This document shows, in pieces, positions 53,667 to 61,377 of a stretch of DNA of 62,121 nt. This DNA is from an uncultured Paracoccaceae bacterium (GTDB taxonomy: Bacteria; Pseudomonadota; Alphaproteobacteria; Rhodobacterales; Rhodobacteraceae), in NCBI GenBank assembly GCA_905182355.1, contig CAJJBH010000028.1, forward strand, positions 1 through 62,121, in the 5' to 3' direction. The notes beneath the pieces were generated by a model. That model ran no database searches. It was not told where the DNA came from and saw nothing but the letters and a program-made list of their open reading frames with translations. The position numbers were made by a program, and so were the translations under genes. How positions within the stretch are numbered: position 1 is the stretch's first letter; the number at the start of each line of letters is the position of its first letter.

Positions 53667-54248
53667 TCAGAGGTAAGGGTGAAACCGCTTGGGCACCATG
53701 ATGCGCAATGCGTTGTCTTTCAGTCGATAATGTCGCCAAATATGGAACAGCGCGTGTCCACCCGCAACAACACCAAGCGTGTAAAACTGGACGATATGTA
53801 CGGTTCCAACGATATCATTGGCTTGGTTCAGGCCAAGGGGCGGGGCAATGGGCAGGAAGCCACCGGCTTTAAGCAGAATTGATGACGTCAGGCCCAACAA
53901 GAAGCCTGTCAAAGCCACGAAAAACAGCCCCCAAATTAGAATGCGATGCATCCAACTGTGGAAGGGTCGCAACCAGCCTTTCAGCATGGGACCGGGGCGG
54001 CTGGCAAGGCCACGCCGCATCATATCTGCGAACCATAATAGGGAAAGCGAAACAAAGATCAGGGCTAGGATAGAATGTGCTTGAAACGCGGCGGGGCCAA
54101 AGGGTGTGACGTCTTTGGGTTTGACCAGCAAGAACCAGATGAACAGTGGTACCATCACCCAATGTAGCGCCTTAAGCATGGGGCGTCGTGCTGGGATCAC
54201 TTGGCGGATGCGGTCCCGCCAAGCGATTCGATTTGGTGTGGGTGTCAT
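53667..54248 (-). CDS. Cytochrome b561-like membrane protein
   Basis: A 193-residue protein with four or five transmembrane helices. Candidate haem ligands are His in LKALHWVMVPL, AHSILALIF, FHSWMHRILIW and the final GGHALFHIWRHYRL, a layout like bacterial b561/DUF4405 cytochromes. The start at 54248 (MTPTPNR) lies 8 bases beyond the SPFH gene stop. It probably moves electrons between quinol and a periplasmic or membrane partner, but no redox partner gene adjoins it. Its place inside the stress module is conserved only as far as this window shows. Confidence 0.75.
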   Translation of the reverse strand: MTPTPNRIAWRDRIRQVIPARRPMLKALHWVMVPLFIWFLLVKPKDVTPFGPAAFQAHSILALIFVSLSLLWFADMMRRGLASRPGPMLKGWLRPFHSWMHRILIWGLFFVALTGFLLGLTSSILLKAGGFLPIAPPLGLNQANDIVGTVHIVQFYTLGVVAGGHALFHIWRHYRLKDNALRIMVPKRFHPYL

Positions 54249-54255
54249 GTGCCCA

Positions 54256-55359
54256 TCATGCGCCGGGTGGAGGTGGCGGTAGGATAGTGAACAACTGCGC
54301 AAGTTCACGCACGTCTTCAGCCTTTTTCCAACCGTCTTGACCCGCAGTCCAAACTAAGGTTTCGCGGGTCAATGCGCCGTCTGTCGCTTTGCGACCCATC
54401 GCTGCCTTTGAGAATGGGCCAGTTGTATTGCCGTCCACGGCAACATGCCAAACGTGTTCAACTGGGGGCGCAGGTGGTGCCATCGGGGCTGGTTTGGACG
54501 CCGCTGGTTGCGCACCCCAAGGGCCTGCCCCTGCGGCCATTTGCATACCGATGCCAGCACCTAGGCCTGTTTGGAGTGCTGCGGCACCAGCACCCTCACG
54601 ACCCATTGCTTCTGCAGTTTGGAACTGCATGTATTCGTTCAGGTTGCCGATGACACCCATCGCGGACCGCTTGTCCATCACTTGTTCGACAGAAGGTGGT
54701 AAGCTGATGTTTTCGATATACAATTCTGGAAGTGCTAGACCGTATTCAGCAAGCTGGCCTTCGATTTCCTTGGCAACCAATTTGCCCAATTCGCGGGTGT
54801 TTGCAGCCATATCGAGAACCGGAATGCCCGAGCGTGCAACAGTGCGCGAGAACTCTTGAACGATGATATTGCGGATCTGAAAGCTGATCTCGTCCATCGT
54901 GAATTCACCGTCGGTGCCGACGATCTCGGTGAGGAACTTGGCAGGGTCCACAACACGGACCGAATAGGTCCCAAAGGCGCGCAAACGCACGGGCCCAAAT
55001 TCAGGATCGCGGCAGATGATCGGGTTTTTGGTGCCCCACTTCAGGTCATTGAAACGGGTGGTGTTGACGTAATAAATCTCGGACTTGAACGGGCTTTTGA
55101 AGCCGTGATCCCAATGTTGCAGCGTTGTCATCAACGGCATGTTGTTGGTTTCAAGCATATAAAGGCCGGGGGTGAAGACGTCAGCCAATTGACCCTCGTG
55201 GACGAAAACGGCAGCTTGGCCTTCGCGTACAGTTAGCTTGGCACCGTATTTAATCTCGTGCCCTTCGCGTTGGAAACGTGAAACCATCGTGTCGCGGGTG
55301 TCGTCGACCCAATGGATGACGTCGATGAATTCACCGGTCAGAAAATCAAAAATACCCAT
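54256..55359 (-). CDS. SPFH-domain protein with C-terminal GYF_2 domain (YdjI/virion-core type)
   Basis: A 367-residue protein. Residues about 20-250 form an SPFH/band-7 domain of the YdjI type (IKYGAKLTVREGQAAVFVHE, TPGLYMLETNNMPL, LRAFGTYSVRVVDPAKF). A Gly/Ala/Pro linker follows, then a GYF_2-like domain (WHVAVDGNTTGPFSKAAMG with ETLVWTAGQDGWK) at about 300-355, a peptide-binding fold in other proteins. It has no transmembrane helix. SPFH proteins scaffold membrane microdomains. It lies between the DUF2927-like lipoprotein and the cytochrome gene. Three 11-bp-phased GTCGGTAT repeats lie just upstream. Confidence 0.88.
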   Translation of the reverse strand: MGIFDFLTGEFIDVIHWVDDTRDTMVSRFQREGHEIKYGAKLTVREGQAAVFVHEGQLADVFTPGLYMLETNNMPLMTTLQHWDHGFKSPFKSEIYYVNTTRFNDLKWGTKNPIICRDPEFGPVRLRAFGTYSVRVVDPAKFLTEIVGTDGEFTMDEISFQIRNIIVQEFSRTVARSGIPVLDMAANTRELGKLVAKEIEGQLAEYGLALPELYIENISLPPSVEQVMDKRSAMGVIGNLNEYMQFQTAEAMGREGAGAAALQTGLGAGIGMQMAAGAGPWGAQPAASKPAPMAPPAPPVEHVWHVAVDGNTTGPFSKAAMGRKATDGALTRETLVWTAGQDGWKKAEDVRELAQLFTILPPPPPGA

Positions 55360-55392
55360 GGTCAGGTCTCCTTATGTGAGGGCCAAAGCAAC

Positions 55393-55422
55393 GTCGGTAT
55401 AACGTCGGTATTGTGTCGGTAT
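55393..55422. promoter_or_regulatory. Three 11-bp-phased GTCGGTAT repeats upstream of the SPFH gene
   Basis: GTCGGTAT begins at 55393, 55404 and 55415, exactly 11 bases apart, in the 86-base gap between the DUF2927-like gene and the SPFH start at 55359. On the coding strand the unit reads ATACCGAC. One-turn spacing puts all copies on the same face of the helix, as for a cooperatively bound regulator or activator. Confidence 0.6.
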
Positions 55423-55445
55423 CGCGTAGGTTTCTTAGACTTACG

Positions 55446-56411
55446 CTAAACAGGCCCAGATAACAGTTCAGTTGTGATGGTGCGGATGATCGGTGTGGCC
55501 TGTGTCAGGGACATGCCCGGCTTGAGCCGTGGATCATACAACATTCTAAGCAGCATTTCGTCGTGATTGGTCAGCAATGCAAATTCGTCGTCGTCGTTAA
55601 AAATCGACGGGCGGGCATTGGGGCTGTCATTGGCAAGGCCAAGACCTTGGGCCAGTTCCTCGTGAATACACGACAGGCGCAACAGATCAGGGTTTTCGGA
55701 ACGGATCACGGCAACGGCTGCAGTATAGACGTCGTTGCTGGCGCCGCCCGAGTATGCAGCAACGGCGCAATAGGTATCATCAGAGAGATTGCGCAGGCTG
55801 GACAGGTTTGCTTTTCTCACACCGGGCAGCCGGCCAACCATTTGGTCGATCACGTTAGCGCGGTCATCTTCGCTGACGAACAGGACGTAGAAATTTGCCG
55901 GCTCGGCAAGCGCGATAGGATGGCCTGTTACTTTGCTTAGTCGTCTAGCAAATTTGGTGACATCTGCGCGGTCTTTGCGCTGTTGGGTCATGGGAACAGA
56001 GGCCCCAAATTCAACAGCAAACCTGATGGGTTGTTCCCAGCGACGTAGGTTGCCAGCCACACCTTTTGGTTGCCCGACCGATGAGTATTCATCGAAGAAT
56101 GTGATCTGTTGGAAATTGCGCACAAACATATCGGCGGTGAATGGTGTGTCCGGTCCGCCGCCGTCTTGGCGCAACAATCCACTGGTCAATTGCGACGATT
56201 GCAAACTTCGCAAATTGGTGCGCATTGCGGCGCTTTGTTCCGATGTGGCTTGGGCGACTTTGATCATGGGCGCGGTTGTTTCAATGGCGGGCCGCGCCTG
56301 TGGTTTTATAGTGGGCGTGACGGGTGAGAAGGCATCACATGCAGCAACTGCGCCCAAACAGCAAAAGGCTGTAAGGGCGCGTTTCGCATTGTTTCTGATC
56401 CCGTCAAACAC
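55446..56411 (-). CDS. DUF2927-like lipoprotein
   Basis: A 321-residue protein with an N-terminal signal and lipobox LGAVAAC (Cys25), so it should be anchored to a membrane on the periplasmic side. The mature part has RRWEQPIRFAVEFG and LSCIHEELAQGLGLANDSPN with HEELAQGLG, a His-Glu motif typical of DUF2927 proteins and reminiscent of a zinc-protease active site (HExxxxxG). It is followed by SIFNDDDEFALLTNHDEMLL. A protease function is unproven. It sits 6 bases from the TelA gene. Confidence 0.8.
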   Translation of the reverse strand: MFDGIRNNAKRALTAFCCLGAVAACDAFSPVTPTIKPQARPAIETTAPMIKVAQATSEQSAAMRTNLRSLQSSQLTSGLLRQDGGGPDTPFTADMFVRNFQQITFFDEYSSVGQPKGVAGNLRRWEQPIRFAVEFGASVPMTQQRKDRADVTKFARRLSKVTGHPIALAEPANFYVLFVSEDDRANVIDQMVGRLPGVRKANLSSLRNLSDDTYCAVAAYSGGASNDVYTAAVAVIRSENPDLLRLSCIHEELAQGLGLANDSPNARPSIFNDDDEFALLTNHDEMLLRMLYDPRLKPGMSLTQATPIIRTITTELLSGPV

Positions 56412-56417
56412 CAGTGC

Positions 56418-57614
56418 TTAGCTTTTGACTGAGCTGGCAATTGCGTCGCCAACACCGTCTTTACGCGCACTGGCGGAGGCCAGTGTATCGCGCAAATCGG
56501 ATTCCATCTTTTTCAAATCCACTTCGGCTGCAGCGCGTTTTGCTTTGCCGTCGTCTGCGATTTGCAAGCTTTCTTGGATCGTGGCAATCAGATCGGCATT
56601 CGCCTGTTTGACGGCTTCGATATCAAAGACACCACGTTCCATTTCTTCGCGGATAATCTTGTTAGAAGACCGCAGGTTCGCGGCATTGGACGTCAGCAAT
56701 TCGTTGGTCAGATCGTTGGCGGCACGAACCGCTTTTGCCGCTTCGGCAGAGCGTTGAATTGTCACGGCTTGTGCCAATTGTGTTTCCCACAATGGTACAG
56801 TGTTCACCAAAGTCGAATTGATTTTGGTGACCAATGATTTGTCGTTTTCCTGAACCAAACGAATGGATGGCAAGGACTGCATTGTCACCTGACGTGTCAG
56901 TTTCAAATCGTGAACACGGCGTTCCAAGTCGTCGCGTGCAGCGCGGATGTCACGCAATTCTTGGGCGACCATGACCTGATCGTCTTCCTTGGCTTTGTCG
57001 ACGGCGGTCACTTTTTTCGGGATAACTTTGTTATCAAGTTCCGCCAGTTTTTCGGTGCCAGCTGCGATATAAAATGCCAACTCGTCATAAAAATCGAGCG
57101 TCTTTTCATACAGCATATCAAGGGATTTGATGTCCTTAAGCAGCGTGTGCTCGTGGCTTAGCAAATCATCGGTAACCTTGTCGATTTGACCTTGGACCGT
57201 TTCGAATTTGGCCGTAAATTTTGCAAATGGTGCTGCGCGGCCAATCAGTTTTTCCCACCAAGACTGTTTGCGACGCACGTCCAGTTCAGAGACCGAAAAA
57301 CCGCGAATAGTTGTCACGATATTGCGCAATGAATCGCCCGCAGGGCCGACATCTTTGTTGCGCACATCTGCAAGCATCGCCTGAGAGATCACCTGTAATT
57401 CTGCCTGCGCGGCAGACCCGAAGGACACGATGGATTGGGTGCTGGACATATCGATTTCGTCCATGCGTTTCTTGATTTCTTTACTGACAGCTTTGTCTGC
57501 TTTGGTCATCTCAACAACTTCGTTTGCGTCTGTTGGTTCACGCAAGGCGATTGCTGTGACTTCTTCGATGGCGGCCAATGATTTCTCGGCCTGTAGGCGT
57601 GTATTCTCAGACAT
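56418..57614 (-). CDS. telA: TelA-family toxic anion resistance protein
   Basis: A 398-residue, largely helical protein of the TelA/toxic anion resistance family, linked in other bacteria to tellurite and cell-envelope stress. Family features include FSVSELDVRRKQSWWEKLIG, the central LLKDIKSLDMLYEKTLDFYD, LAFYIAAGTEKL, and the C-terminal LTNELLTSNAANLRSSNKII with EMERGVFDIEAVKQAN. The gene pair xpaC-telA is an established neighbourhood. The protein has no signal peptide or membrane helix and probably acts on the inner face of the membrane. Confidence 0.93.
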   Translation of the reverse strand: MSENTRLQAEKSLAAIEEVTAIALREPTDANEVVEMTKADKAVSKEIKKRMDEIDMSSTQSIVSFGSAAQAELQVISQAMLADVRNKDVGPAGDSLRNIVTTIRGFSVSELDVRRKQSWWEKLIGRAAPFAKFTAKFETVQGQIDKVTDDLLSHEHTLLKDIKSLDMLYEKTLDFYDELAFYIAAGTEKLAELDNKVIPKKVTAVDKAKEDDQVMVAQELRDIRAARDDLERRVHDLKLTRQVTMQSLPSIRLVQENDKSLVTKINSTLVNTVPLWETQLAQAVTIQRSAEAAKAVRAANDLTNELLTSNAANLRSSNKIIREEMERGVFDIEAVKQANADLIATIQESLQIADDGKAKRAAAEVDLKKMESDLRDTLASASARKDGVGDAIASSVKS

Positions 57615-57639
57615 GGATTAGGTTCCTCGTTATGTAATT

Positions 57640-58548
57640 TTACTTTGCGTTTTCGATGGCGCGGTCCAGGACCACACCTTCTTGCTGCAGCCGGTCGCGC
57701 AGCACGTCGATTTCAATGTTCAGATCGCTGCGGTCATCCAGCAGCAATTTGGCGGTACGGGCATCGAAGCCTTTGCTTAAATCAGCAAGCAAAGCTGCAT
57801 AATCGGTGCGTGCCTTTTCGTCTTTGGTGCGACTGTAAATATCCGCGAATTTAGCTGTCGCGTCTCGTGCGCCCATCAAATAGACGCCCAGATATTTGCG
57901 CGCCGCCGTCAGATCGCGTGGATCTTCTTCAACGGTGCGGATCAAATTACGCGCCTTGTCTTGGAACGCGTTGAGTTTCAGTTCCATTTTGCGATCACCA
58001 GATCGCAACATAGCATCAGACATCTCGCCCAAGTATTTTTCGGCCTTATCAACTACACCAGCAACGCGGTCGTGTTGGTGTGTATCTATGCCTTCCATGC
58101 CTTTGGATTTTAGCGGGTCGATGCCAAAGGCCGCTATGTGCAGGCCAGCCGCTGCAAGGCCGTAGAACGTAGTTGCAAGTCCGAAGTGGTCATGGCTTGC
58201 GGCTGCGAGGACAATGCCAAAGCCCGTCAGGACAGAAGAGGCCAGCTTTCGAGGGAACGCAGGTTTACGTGCTACTTTGCGCGCGTTGTATTCAGCTTCT
58301 GCAGTCAGTCCGCCGCGCAACAACCATGCCGCTAACGTCAGAAAGCCGGCTGAAATCAGCGCAACAACCAAATCAAATACACCTTCATTCAGCGCCATGA
58401 ATACCATAGGGATCGCAGGGATGAACAAGATGTTAGATCGTGCGCCAACTGGATCGACACGTGCGTTTGTATACGCCCCATCGGGTGTTGAACCGATTTC
58501 CATGTCATTTTCGTCAGGGCTGAACTTGCCACCAAATCGTTGTGTCAT
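57640..58548 (-). CDS. xpaC: XpaC-family protein (5-bromo-4-chloroindolyl phosphate hydrolysis protein)
   Basis: A 302-residue protein with three or four hydrophobic segments near residues 35-135 (NILFIPAIPMVFMALNEGVF, LVVALISAGFLTLAAWLL, GFGIVLAAASHDHFGLA) and a C-terminal helical XpaC domain (about 165-295: KAEKYLGEMSDAMLRSGDRK, DLTAARKYLGVYLMGARDAT). Despite the family name, hydrolase activity is doubtful. It stands 25 bases before telA, its usual partner, and 3 bases after a 29-codon reading frame. Confidence 0.88.
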   Translation of the reverse strand: MTQRFGGKFSPDENDMEIGSTPDGAYTNARVDPVGARSNILFIPAIPMVFMALNEGVFDLVVALISAGFLTLAAWLLRGGLTAEAEYNARKVARKPAFPRKLASSVLTGFGIVLAAASHDHFGLATTFYGLAAAGLHIAAFGIDPLKSKGMEGIDTHQHDRVAGVVDKAEKYLGEMSDAMLRSGDRKMELKLNAFQDKARNLIRTVEEDPRDLTAARKYLGVYLMGARDATAKFADIYSRTKDEKARTDYAALLADLSKGFDARTAKLLLDDRSDLNIEIDVLRDRLQQEGVVLDRAIENAK

Positions 58549-58551
58549 GTT

Positions 58552-58641
58552 TTACAGACCTCCCAGCCAGCCGGTGGTCACTCCAAACATTAGCACGATC
58601 AATGCTGCATATGCGATCTTTTGAAACGATTTCGGCAACAT
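58552..58641 (-). CDS. 29-residue hydrophobic small protein
   Basis: ATG at 58641, TAA at 58552-58554. It begins MLPKSFQKIAYAALIV and ends in TTGWLGGL, giving one predicted transmembrane helix with a basic N terminus. It has a strong ribosome binding site, AAGGGGG, 5 bases before the ATG, better than those of its neighbours. The stop is 3 bases before the xpaC start, so translation could be coupled. It is too short for most gene finders. It could be a subunit of the XpaC/TelA complex or a leader peptide; no family is recognised. Confidence 0.65.
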   Translation of the reverse strand: MLPKSFQKIAYAALIVLMFGVTTGWLGGL

Positions 58642-58698
58642 GTGTCCCCCTTGGACAGGATGTAATATCGATACGGCTTTCATCAACGTTGCACCAGT

Positions 58699-59517
58699 TT
58701 AACGCTGTTGCCCAGTGCGCCGTTCGGCATTCAACTTGCGGGTATAGCCTGATTGAATGACCTCAACCGCGACCAGAACCAGCACAGAGAAGTAAAATGT
58801 AGTCTTGGACATTGGGATTACTTCGTACCCAAAGAACCTTAGCGCCAGTGCCTTGTCGTGCATCGCGTGTGCCGCTGCTTGACCCGCTTCACCGATCAGC
58901 ACAACGCCGACAATCAACAGGATGAACAGGCCAAGGACTTCGTACATACGGTTGGCTTCAAGGAAGCGCGTGACGCCGTCAGCCAACACCAACATGGCAA
59001 GACCTGACAGGATGATCGCAAAGGCAAGGATCGGGAACACATCGGTAATGGCCAACGCAGACAGGACGGAATCGAACGAAAAGATCAAGTTCATGATAAC
59101 GATCAAGACAACAACCTGCTTGGCCGACTTGCCCGTTTTATGTTCCACATCCGTATCAAGGTGTTCGATGGACAGCATATGCCCGATCTCTTTCACCGCT
59201 GTATACATGATGAAAATACCGCCGATGATAAAGACGCAGGTGGCAAAGTTGATGCCACCCGTGATGACGCCGGTCCATTCAAATATATAAAACGGTTCGG
59301 CCATCGCATCGATCAATCGGATCATGACGAACAACAACACCACACGTAACGCGACGGCGATGATGATGCCCCAGCGCCGCACTGTCGCTTGTTGGGCGAC
59401 AGGTGCGCGTTGGCTTTCGATGCTGATGTAAAGCAGGTTATCAAAGCCTAGCACAGCTTGCAAAAAGCAAAGCATCAGCAAGTTGCCAAGGTTTTCGAAG
59501 GTAAGTAGATCAGTCAT
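58699..59517 (-). CDS. TerC-family integral membrane protein
   Basis: A 272-residue membrane protein with about seven helices. The TerC-defining acidic residues are present: LQAVLGFDNLLYISIES in helix 1 and MNLIFSFDSVLSALAIT in the middle, both with Asp in the membrane. Members relate to tellurium resistance and manganese export (Alx/MeeF/YkoY group). The start at 59517 (MTDLLTF) has GGGGA upstream; a TTG at 59529 is in frame. It leads the module and lies 57 bases before the small hydrophobic protein. Confidence 0.92.
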   Translation of the reverse strand: MTDLLTFENLGNLLMLCFLQAVLGFDNLLYISIESQRAPVAQQATVRRWGIIIAVALRVVLLFVMIRLIDAMAEPFYIFEWTGVITGGINFATCVFIIGGIFIMYTAVKEIGHMLSIEHLDTDVEHKTGKSAKQVVVLIVIMNLIFSFDSVLSALAITDVFPILAFAIILSGLAMLVLADGVTRFLEANRMYEVLGLFILLIVGVVLIGEAGQAAAHAMHDKALALRFFGYEVIPMSKTTFYFSVLVLVAVEVIQSGYTRKLNAERRTGQQR

Positions 59518-59632
59518 AGCAGTCCCCAAGCGTCAATCGCGCATCAATTTTGACGCCATTTAGCGCATTAAATGCGTTTGTAACAATTGCTAAGCTGCAC
59601 GTGTTAGGGGGAAAATGTACTATTTAGCCCCT

Positions 59633-60814
59633 TTATCGCTTGTTAGGACCGCGGGGTTTACCAGATGGCTTGCCAGTTGGACGTCCAGTTGGCTTGCCTG
59701 CGGATGGACCGCTTGGGCGACCAAAAGGTTTACCTGCCGGTGTTGGGCTTGGTTTGCCCGTTGGGCGCCCGGTTGGACGACCTGTAGGTTTCCCGAATTT
59801 CTTGCCATCCGAACGACCTTCTAAAAAGTCATCCTCGTACTTGTCAGGACGGCCATGTTGTTTGCCAAATGTCTTGGTTGCGCCTTTGCCACGTCCAACG
59901 GGGCCAGCGTTGGTTGCATTGGCTTTGCGGTCGGCCTCGGACCGCGCCATGTTGCGGGTGCGTCCCTGTTCGGACGGTTTGCGCGAGATGGGTTCTTTGC
60001 GTTCGCCCTTTGCGCCGCGTTTGACGGTTGTCGGCTTCGCAGGTTCATCAGCAGCACCTGCATCAAGGCCCAGTTGGTCGCGCATGATCTTGCGGCGAAT
60101 TTCGTCAACTTCACCTGGCTTAATCTCACCCAATTGGAACGGACCATAACTGACGCGAATCAAACGGTTCACGCTAAGGCCAACGTCTTGCATTGCACGG
60201 CGAATTTCGCGGTTTTTACCTTCGCGCAGGCCTACAGTCAGCCACGCATTTGCGCCTTGTTGACGATCAATCGTGACCTGCATCGCCTGATATTTTTCAC
60301 CGTCAACGATGACACCATTACGCAGAGGCGCGAATGTATCCTCGGAGGGACGGCCATTCACACGCACACGGTAACGGCGCAGCCATCCGGTCGAGGGCAA
60401 TTCAAGTTTGCGCTTGATCCCGCCGTCATTGGTCAGCAGCAGCAACCCTTCAGAGTTGATATCGAGCCGTCCAATGGCCAGTACACGTGGCAAATCATCA
60501 GGCATTTCGTCATAGATAGTCTTGCGCCCTTTTTCGTCGCGGTCAGACGTGACCAGCCCAGCGGGCTTGTGATACAGCCAAAGGCGCGGGGCGTCGGGTT
60601 CACCAACTGGTTTGCCGTCCACAGTGATAGCATCGTCAGTGGTCACATTGATCGCTGCGCGCTCAACCTTTGAGCCGTTCATATAAACGCGGCCCGCCTC
60701 GATCATGCGTTCCACATCCCGTCGACTTGCAACGCCAGCGCGTGCAAGGACTTTGGCGATGCGTTCACCAGTGGAAGCAGATGAGGGTTTGGAATCTTTT
60801 TTATCTTTTGTCAT
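59633..60814 (-). CDS. rluB: 23S rRNA pseudouridine synthase RluB with basic repeat tail
   Basis: A 393-residue enzyme. An N-terminal S4 RNA-binding domain (about 15-75: RIAKVLARAGVASRRDVERM) precedes the RsuA/RluB catalytic core, with the catalytic Asp in AIGRLDINSEGLLLLTNDG and the late GLREGKNREIRRAMQ. From about residue 255 the protein becomes a long basic, disordered tail, ending in about ten copies of GKP-x-GRP-like tetrapeptides (KPTGRPTGRPTGKP type). Such tails bind RNA non-specifically. The repeats make the 3' end prone to length variation. Confidence 0.93.
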   Translation of the reverse strand: MTKDKKDSKPSSASTGERIAKVLARAGVASRRDVERMIEAGRVYMNGSKVERAAINVTTDDAITVDGKPVGEPDAPRLWLYHKPAGLVTSDRDEKGRKTIYDEMPDDLPRVLAIGRLDINSEGLLLLTNDGGIKRKLELPSTGWLRRYRVRVNGRPSEDTFAPLRNGVIVDGEKYQAMQVTIDRQQGANAWLTVGLREGKNREIRRAMQDVGLSVNRLIRVSYGPFQLGEIKPGEVDEIRRKIMRDQLGLDAGAADEPAKPTTVKRGAKGERKEPISRKPSEQGRTRNMARSEADRKANATNAGPVGRGKGATKTFGKQHGRPDKYEDDFLEGRSDGKKFGKPTGRPTGRPTGKPSPTPAGKPFGRPSGPSAGKPTGRPTGKPSGKPRGPNKR

Positions 60815-60876
60815 GCGCTCGCTCTAGCCTATCCAGTCGACTTGCGAAAGCATCCTATTTTGTGGCATCTGGAACA

Positions 60877-61326
60877 ATGGTTTTTAAGTCTTTCATGTCC
60901 GAGGCGCTGGTTCAGGCGCAAGCCGCCGCAGATCGTGGTGAAGTGCCAGTTGGCGCTGTGATTGTGGACGGTAAAGGATCGGTCATCGCATCCGCTGGCA
61001 ATCGCACGCGCGAATTGAATGATCCAACCGCCCATGCAGAGGTTTTGGCGATCCGTGTCGCTTGCGCTGCCTTGGGTGTTGAGCGGCTGAAAGGTTGCGA
61101 TCTGTATGTGACGTTAGAACCATGCCCAATGTGCGCCGCCGCCATAAGCAATGCGCGGATTGCAAGGCTGTATTACGGGGCAAGTGATCCCAAATCTGGC
61201 GGGGTTGAGCAGGGGCCGAGGGTGTTTTCGCATCCCCAATGCCATCACGCGCCTGAGGTGTATGACGGGATAGATGCTGTCGCGTCACAGGATTTGTTGC
61301 GTGGGTTTTTCAAGGGGCGGCGGTAG
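60877..61326 (+). CDS. tadA: tRNA-specific adenosine deaminase
   Basis: A 149-residue TadA that converts A34 to inosine in tRNA-Arg(ACG). The zinc and catalytic motifs are intact: TAHAEVLAI (His, Glu) and TLEPCPMCAAAI (two Cys). The start at 60877 (MVFKSF) is chosen; MSEALV at 60895 is an alternative. The frame extends upstream to 60670 inside rluB on the other strand, which is overhang. Transcribed divergently from rluB, 62 bases away. Essential in most bacteria. Confidence 0.95.
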   Translation: MVFKSFMSEALVQAQAAADRGEVPVGAVIVDGKGSVIASAGNRTRELNDPTAHAEVLAIRVACAALGVERLKGCDLYVTLEPCPMCAAAISNARIARLYYGASDPKSGGVEQGPRVFSHPQCHHAPEVYDGIDAVASQDLLRGFFKGRR

Positions 61327-61345
61327 GGCGGGGTTTTCCCCCGCC
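61327..61345 (+). terminator. GC-rich hairpin after tadA
   Basis: GGCGGGG (61327-61333), loop TTTTC, CCCCGCC (61339-61345): a perfect 7-bp stem starting on the base after the tadA stop. It lacks a T tract. It probably separates tadA from the orphan gene that begins at 61378. Confidence 0.55.
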
Positions 61346-61377
61346 GATTGATTGCATAAATTTCAAAGGTAGCCAAA

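Noticed and set aside
59640-60149. Rightward open frame of 169 codons opposite rluB
   Set aside because: Shadow of the repeat-rich rluB tail; Gly/Pro/Leu pattern is the complement of the GKP/GRP repeats.
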